6,857 nucleotides of DNA from Bacteroidetes/Chlorobi group bacterium ChocPot_Mid (lineage in GTDB: Bacteria > Bacteroidota > Ignavibacteria > Kapaibacteriales > UBA2268): NCBI GenBank assembly GCA_003731675.1, contig RCNQ01000131.1, positions 1 to 6,857 of the forward strand, read 5' to 3'. Position 1 is the stretch's first letter, and every line of letters begins with the position of its first letter. The notes beneath the pieces were generated by a model. The model was not told the DNA's origin, made no database searches, and was given only the letters and a program-made list of their open reading frames with translations. Positions 4,634 to 6,857 of this stretch are shown here, one piece after another. The position numbers were made by a program, and so were the translations under genes.

Positions 4634-6857
4634 ATGAAATTAATTTTTAAATATTTTAATTATAAAATTTTGGCAAAATATGTAATTCTTTTATGTCTTA
4701 TATTACTATTTAGTTGCAATAATAAATCAGATGTTGGAATAATCAAAAAAATTTCAAAAGCTGATATTAAATATTATTTCGCTGAACGTGAATTTAAAAT
4801 GACCAGAGACCCAAAAACTAATGAAATCCCATTTGACATTAGAAACAGAGAACTTGAGTTTATCAAATCTATTCCAAGCAGGGAAGAATTTATTTTACAA
4901 AACCAATTAAATAATGAAAAAAAATATATCCCAACAATATTATCTCAAAACTGGAGCTCTGCTGGTCCTAATAACATAGCTGGTAGAATAAAAGATATTT
5001 GTTTTGATATTAACAACAGCAACATAATATTGGTCGCATCTGCTTCAGGTGGATTATGGCGTTCAACTGATAATGCTGAAAGTTGGACAAAAACAAATGA
5101 TGCATCTTCAGAACAATCAATTTATTGTATCGAACAAGATAAAAGAGTTGGTAAAACTAATGTTTGGTATTATGGTACCGGTGAGCTTTTAAGCACAACA
5201 GACAGAAAATTTGCGAAAATAAACAGAACTGTCGGTATGGGTAATGGCATTTACAAATCAACTGATAATGGATTATCATGGGCTCCTTTACAATCAACAA
5301 TAAGTAAAAATCAGGGAGCAATACCTGAGGTGTTCCAGGCAGTCTGGGACATCAAAGTTGATAACTTCAATTCAGATAAAGACATAGTTTATGCCGCCTG
5401 CCACGGTGGAATTATGGTTAGTGAAGATGGGGGAGAATCTTGGAATTTATCCCTTGGAGATTTGACAAATAAATGCTTCTCAAGTGATATTGAGTTCACT
5501 TCTGATAATTCAATGATTTACGCCGCATTAAGTTCAATGACAAGTAATAATAAAAAACCATTAAAATCTGGAATCTATCGTTCAAAAGATGGAAAAAACT
5601 GGATTGATATAACACCACAAGGATATCCCGATGATACTCGAGTAGTGAAAATTGTTACTGCCCCAAGTAATCCAAATATCCTTTATCTTCTTACAGAAAC
5701 ACCTTATATTATTAATGACCCGTTATTATCCTTCGCCGCTTCAAAACATACTTTCTGGAAATACACATTTAATCCTTCAGAGGGTAAAGGTTACTGGGAG
5801 AACAGAACAAATAATTTGCCTTATCCCGATGCAGATGATATTAACCGCAACTTAACCAATGGTTTCAATTCTTTAGGTGGTTATTGCTTTACAATCAATG
5901 TAAAACCTGATAATGAAGATGTGGTTTTTCTCGGTGGAACAAATTTATTCCGTTCAACCAATGGTTTTGCAGACACATTACAAACAGTGCGAATTGGAGG
6001 CTATAATACCCAACAACACCCTGACAATCATTATGTCGAATTTTATCCCTCAAATAGTAATATCCTCTATAATGCTTCAGATGGTGGATTATCAATTACA
6101 AATGACTGTATGGCTTCTAATGTATCTTGGTTCGAGAAAAATTATGGGCTTAAAACTACACAATTTTATTCAGTAGCTTTCAATCATACTGTTGATGGTG
6201 ATAATTTATTGATTGGTGGATTGCAAGACCAAGGGACTGTAATTAAACCATACAACGGTTCAAATAACTGGTATCAAATTTTTGGCGGAGATGGTCTTTC
6301 CTGTTACATCGCAAATAACAGAGATTTTGCAATCGTATCAGTTTACCAAAATCAAATCTACGGTGCTAAATTCACTAGTAACGGTCAATTATCAATTAAT
6401 TATAATAACTATTTGTATTCAAATGAGATAGGAAATTTGTCAAAAAACTTCTTTACAATTTTTGACGTTGAACCAAATAATAACAATGAACTGTATCTCG
6501 TAGTGGATAATGTAATTTATATAAAAAATAATCTAAAAAATGCTATTGGTAACCCCAATCTTGCCAATAGTGACTGGATGAGATTACTAAACACAGCAAT
6601 GCCTGATGGAGTAAACATATCAGCATTGAAAGTATCTTCAAAACCTGCAAACAGACTTTTTTTTGGAACAGACAATGGAAAAATTTACAGAGTTGATAAT
6701 TGTAATTCTGGAAATCCTTCAAAAATAGATATATCCAGTGATAATTTCCCGATTGGTGCATATGTTTCATGTATTGCTGTAGATCCACTTGATGCTGATA
6801 AAATTTTTGTAGTATTTTCAAATTACAATGTCCAAAGTATTTTTTACACTTCAAATG
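4634..6857 (+). CDS. Lipoprotein with Asp-box (BNR/sortilin-like) beta-propeller repeats, 3' end outside the window
   Basis: The frame is open from ATG 4634 to the right edge (741 codons, no stop). Residues 1-27 are a lipoprotein signal peptide with lipobox L-F-S-C (25-28), a good match, so Cys28 is probably lipidated. A pre-domain carries DPKTNEIPFDIRNRELEF (about residues 59-76), a block I recall from many Bacteroidota propeller proteins. W107 opens WSSAGPNNIAGRI, the usual first strand. Asp boxes (S-x-D-x-G-x-x-W) lie at 144-151, 209-216, 263-270 and 317-323; the last three start exactly 54 residues apart, as expected for propeller blades. A degenerate copy is near 441. H-P-D-N-H (462-466), GGLQDQGT (528-535) and GGDG (551-554) are further hallmarks of this family. 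These proteins are generally binding or scaffold propellers, often T9SS cargo; no glycosidase residues can be assigned. It follows the protease by 43 bases and is probably co-transcribed. Whether a T9SS tail follows cannot be seen. Confidence 0.93.
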   Translation, partial: MKLIFKYFNYKILAKYVILLCLILLFSCNNKSDVGIIKKISKADIKYYFAEREFKMTRDPKTNEIPFDIRNRELEFIKSIPSREEFILQNQLNNEKKYIPTILSQNWSSAGPNNIAGRIKDICFDINNSNIILVASASGGLWRSTDNAESWTKTNDASSEQSIYCIEQDKRVGKTNVWYYGTGELLSTTDRKFAKINRTVGMGNGIYKSTDNGLSWAPLQSTISKNQGAIPEVFQAVWDIKVDNFNSDKDIVYAACHGGIMVSEDGGESWNLSLGDLTNKCFSSDIEFTSDNSMIYAALSSMTSNNKKPLKSGIYRSKDGKNWIDITPQGYPDDTRVVKIVTAPSNPNILYLLTETPYIINDPLLSFAASKHTFWKYTFNPSEGKGYWENRTNNLPYPDADDINRNLTNGFNSLGGYCFTINVKPDNEDVVFLGGTNLFRSTNGFADTLQTVRIGGYNTQQHPDNHYVEFYPSNSNILYNASDGGLSITNDCMASNVSWFEKNYGLKTTQFYSVAFNHTVDGDNLLIGGLQDQGTVIKPYNGSNNWYQIFGGDGLSCYIANNRDFAIVSVYQNQIYGAKFTSNGQLSINYNNYLYSNEIGNLSKNFFTIFDVEPNNNNELYLVVDNVIYIKNNLKNAIGNPNLANSDWMRLLNTAMPDGVNISALKVSSKPANRLFFGTDNGKIYRVDNCNSGNPSKIDISSDNFPIGAYVSCIAVDPLDADKIFVVFSNYNVQSIFYTSN

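Noticed and set aside
5652..6176. Plus-strand and minus-strand open frames inside the propeller gene
   Set aside because: All lie within the propeller gene, whose own frame carries the HPDNH and Asp-box motifs; none has a plausible start context.
6543..6854. Open frame on the minus strand opposite the propeller lipoprotein
   Set aside because: The opposite strand has an uninterrupted, motif-bearing frame; this one has a low-complexity composition typical of an antisense shadow.
1..6857. tRNA or rRNA genes, CRISPR arrays, insertion sequences or attachment sites
   Set aside because: No cloverleaf-like gene, evenly spaced repeats, transposase motifs or long terminal inverted repeats were seen on either strand.

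Overview
The window is AT-rich and uses the standard code. Its clearest taxonomic marker is a secreted subtilase ending in a type IX secretion system (T9SS) type A sorting domain. Together with Asp-box propeller lipoproteins, weak Shine-Dalgarno sites and a TAnnTTTG-type promoter box, this points to the Bacteroidota or a neighbouring FCB lineage such as Ignavibacteria or Kapabacteria. The exact clade cannot be decided by eye. No tRNA, rRNA, CRISPR array or insertion sequence was seen.

Layout, left to right. (1) 1-518, minus strand: the N-terminal part of an exported beta-propeller-like protein that runs off the left edge. (2) 519-705: a short AT-rich spacer with small inverted repeats and a 10-base homopolymer. 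(3) 706-1680, minus strand, GTG start: a two-helix membrane protein with a coiled coil that I recognise as the putative phage abortive infection (putAbiC) family. (4) 1681-1822: a divergent intergenic region with an unusual cluster of TTTGTAA/TTACAAA half-sites around a candidate promoter box. (5) 1823-6857, plus strand: a tight three-gene run with gaps of 29 and 43 bases. It encodes a small lipoprotein-like protein, a 764-residue T9SS-exported S8 protease, and a lipoprotein with Asp-box (BNR/sortilin-like) propeller blades that is cut by the right edge.

The most interesting signal is in the plus-strand run. The small protein at 1823-2266 is a stand-alone copy of the protease's own N-terminal prodomain. 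The two align over about 100 residues. The last 37 residues align without gaps (18 identical by eye), and the small protein stops where the prodomain gives way to the catalytic domain. It carries its own signal sequence with a lipobox-like cysteine. A reasonable hypothesis is a membrane-tethered, in-trans inhibitor or folding chaperone made from the same operon as the protease, with a third surface or periplasmic propeller protein as partner. The function is inferred; the homology and gene order are read directly from the sequence.

The putAbiC-like gene is divergently placed. It shares only the intergenic region with the protease cassette, and nothing in the sequence ties the two functionally.
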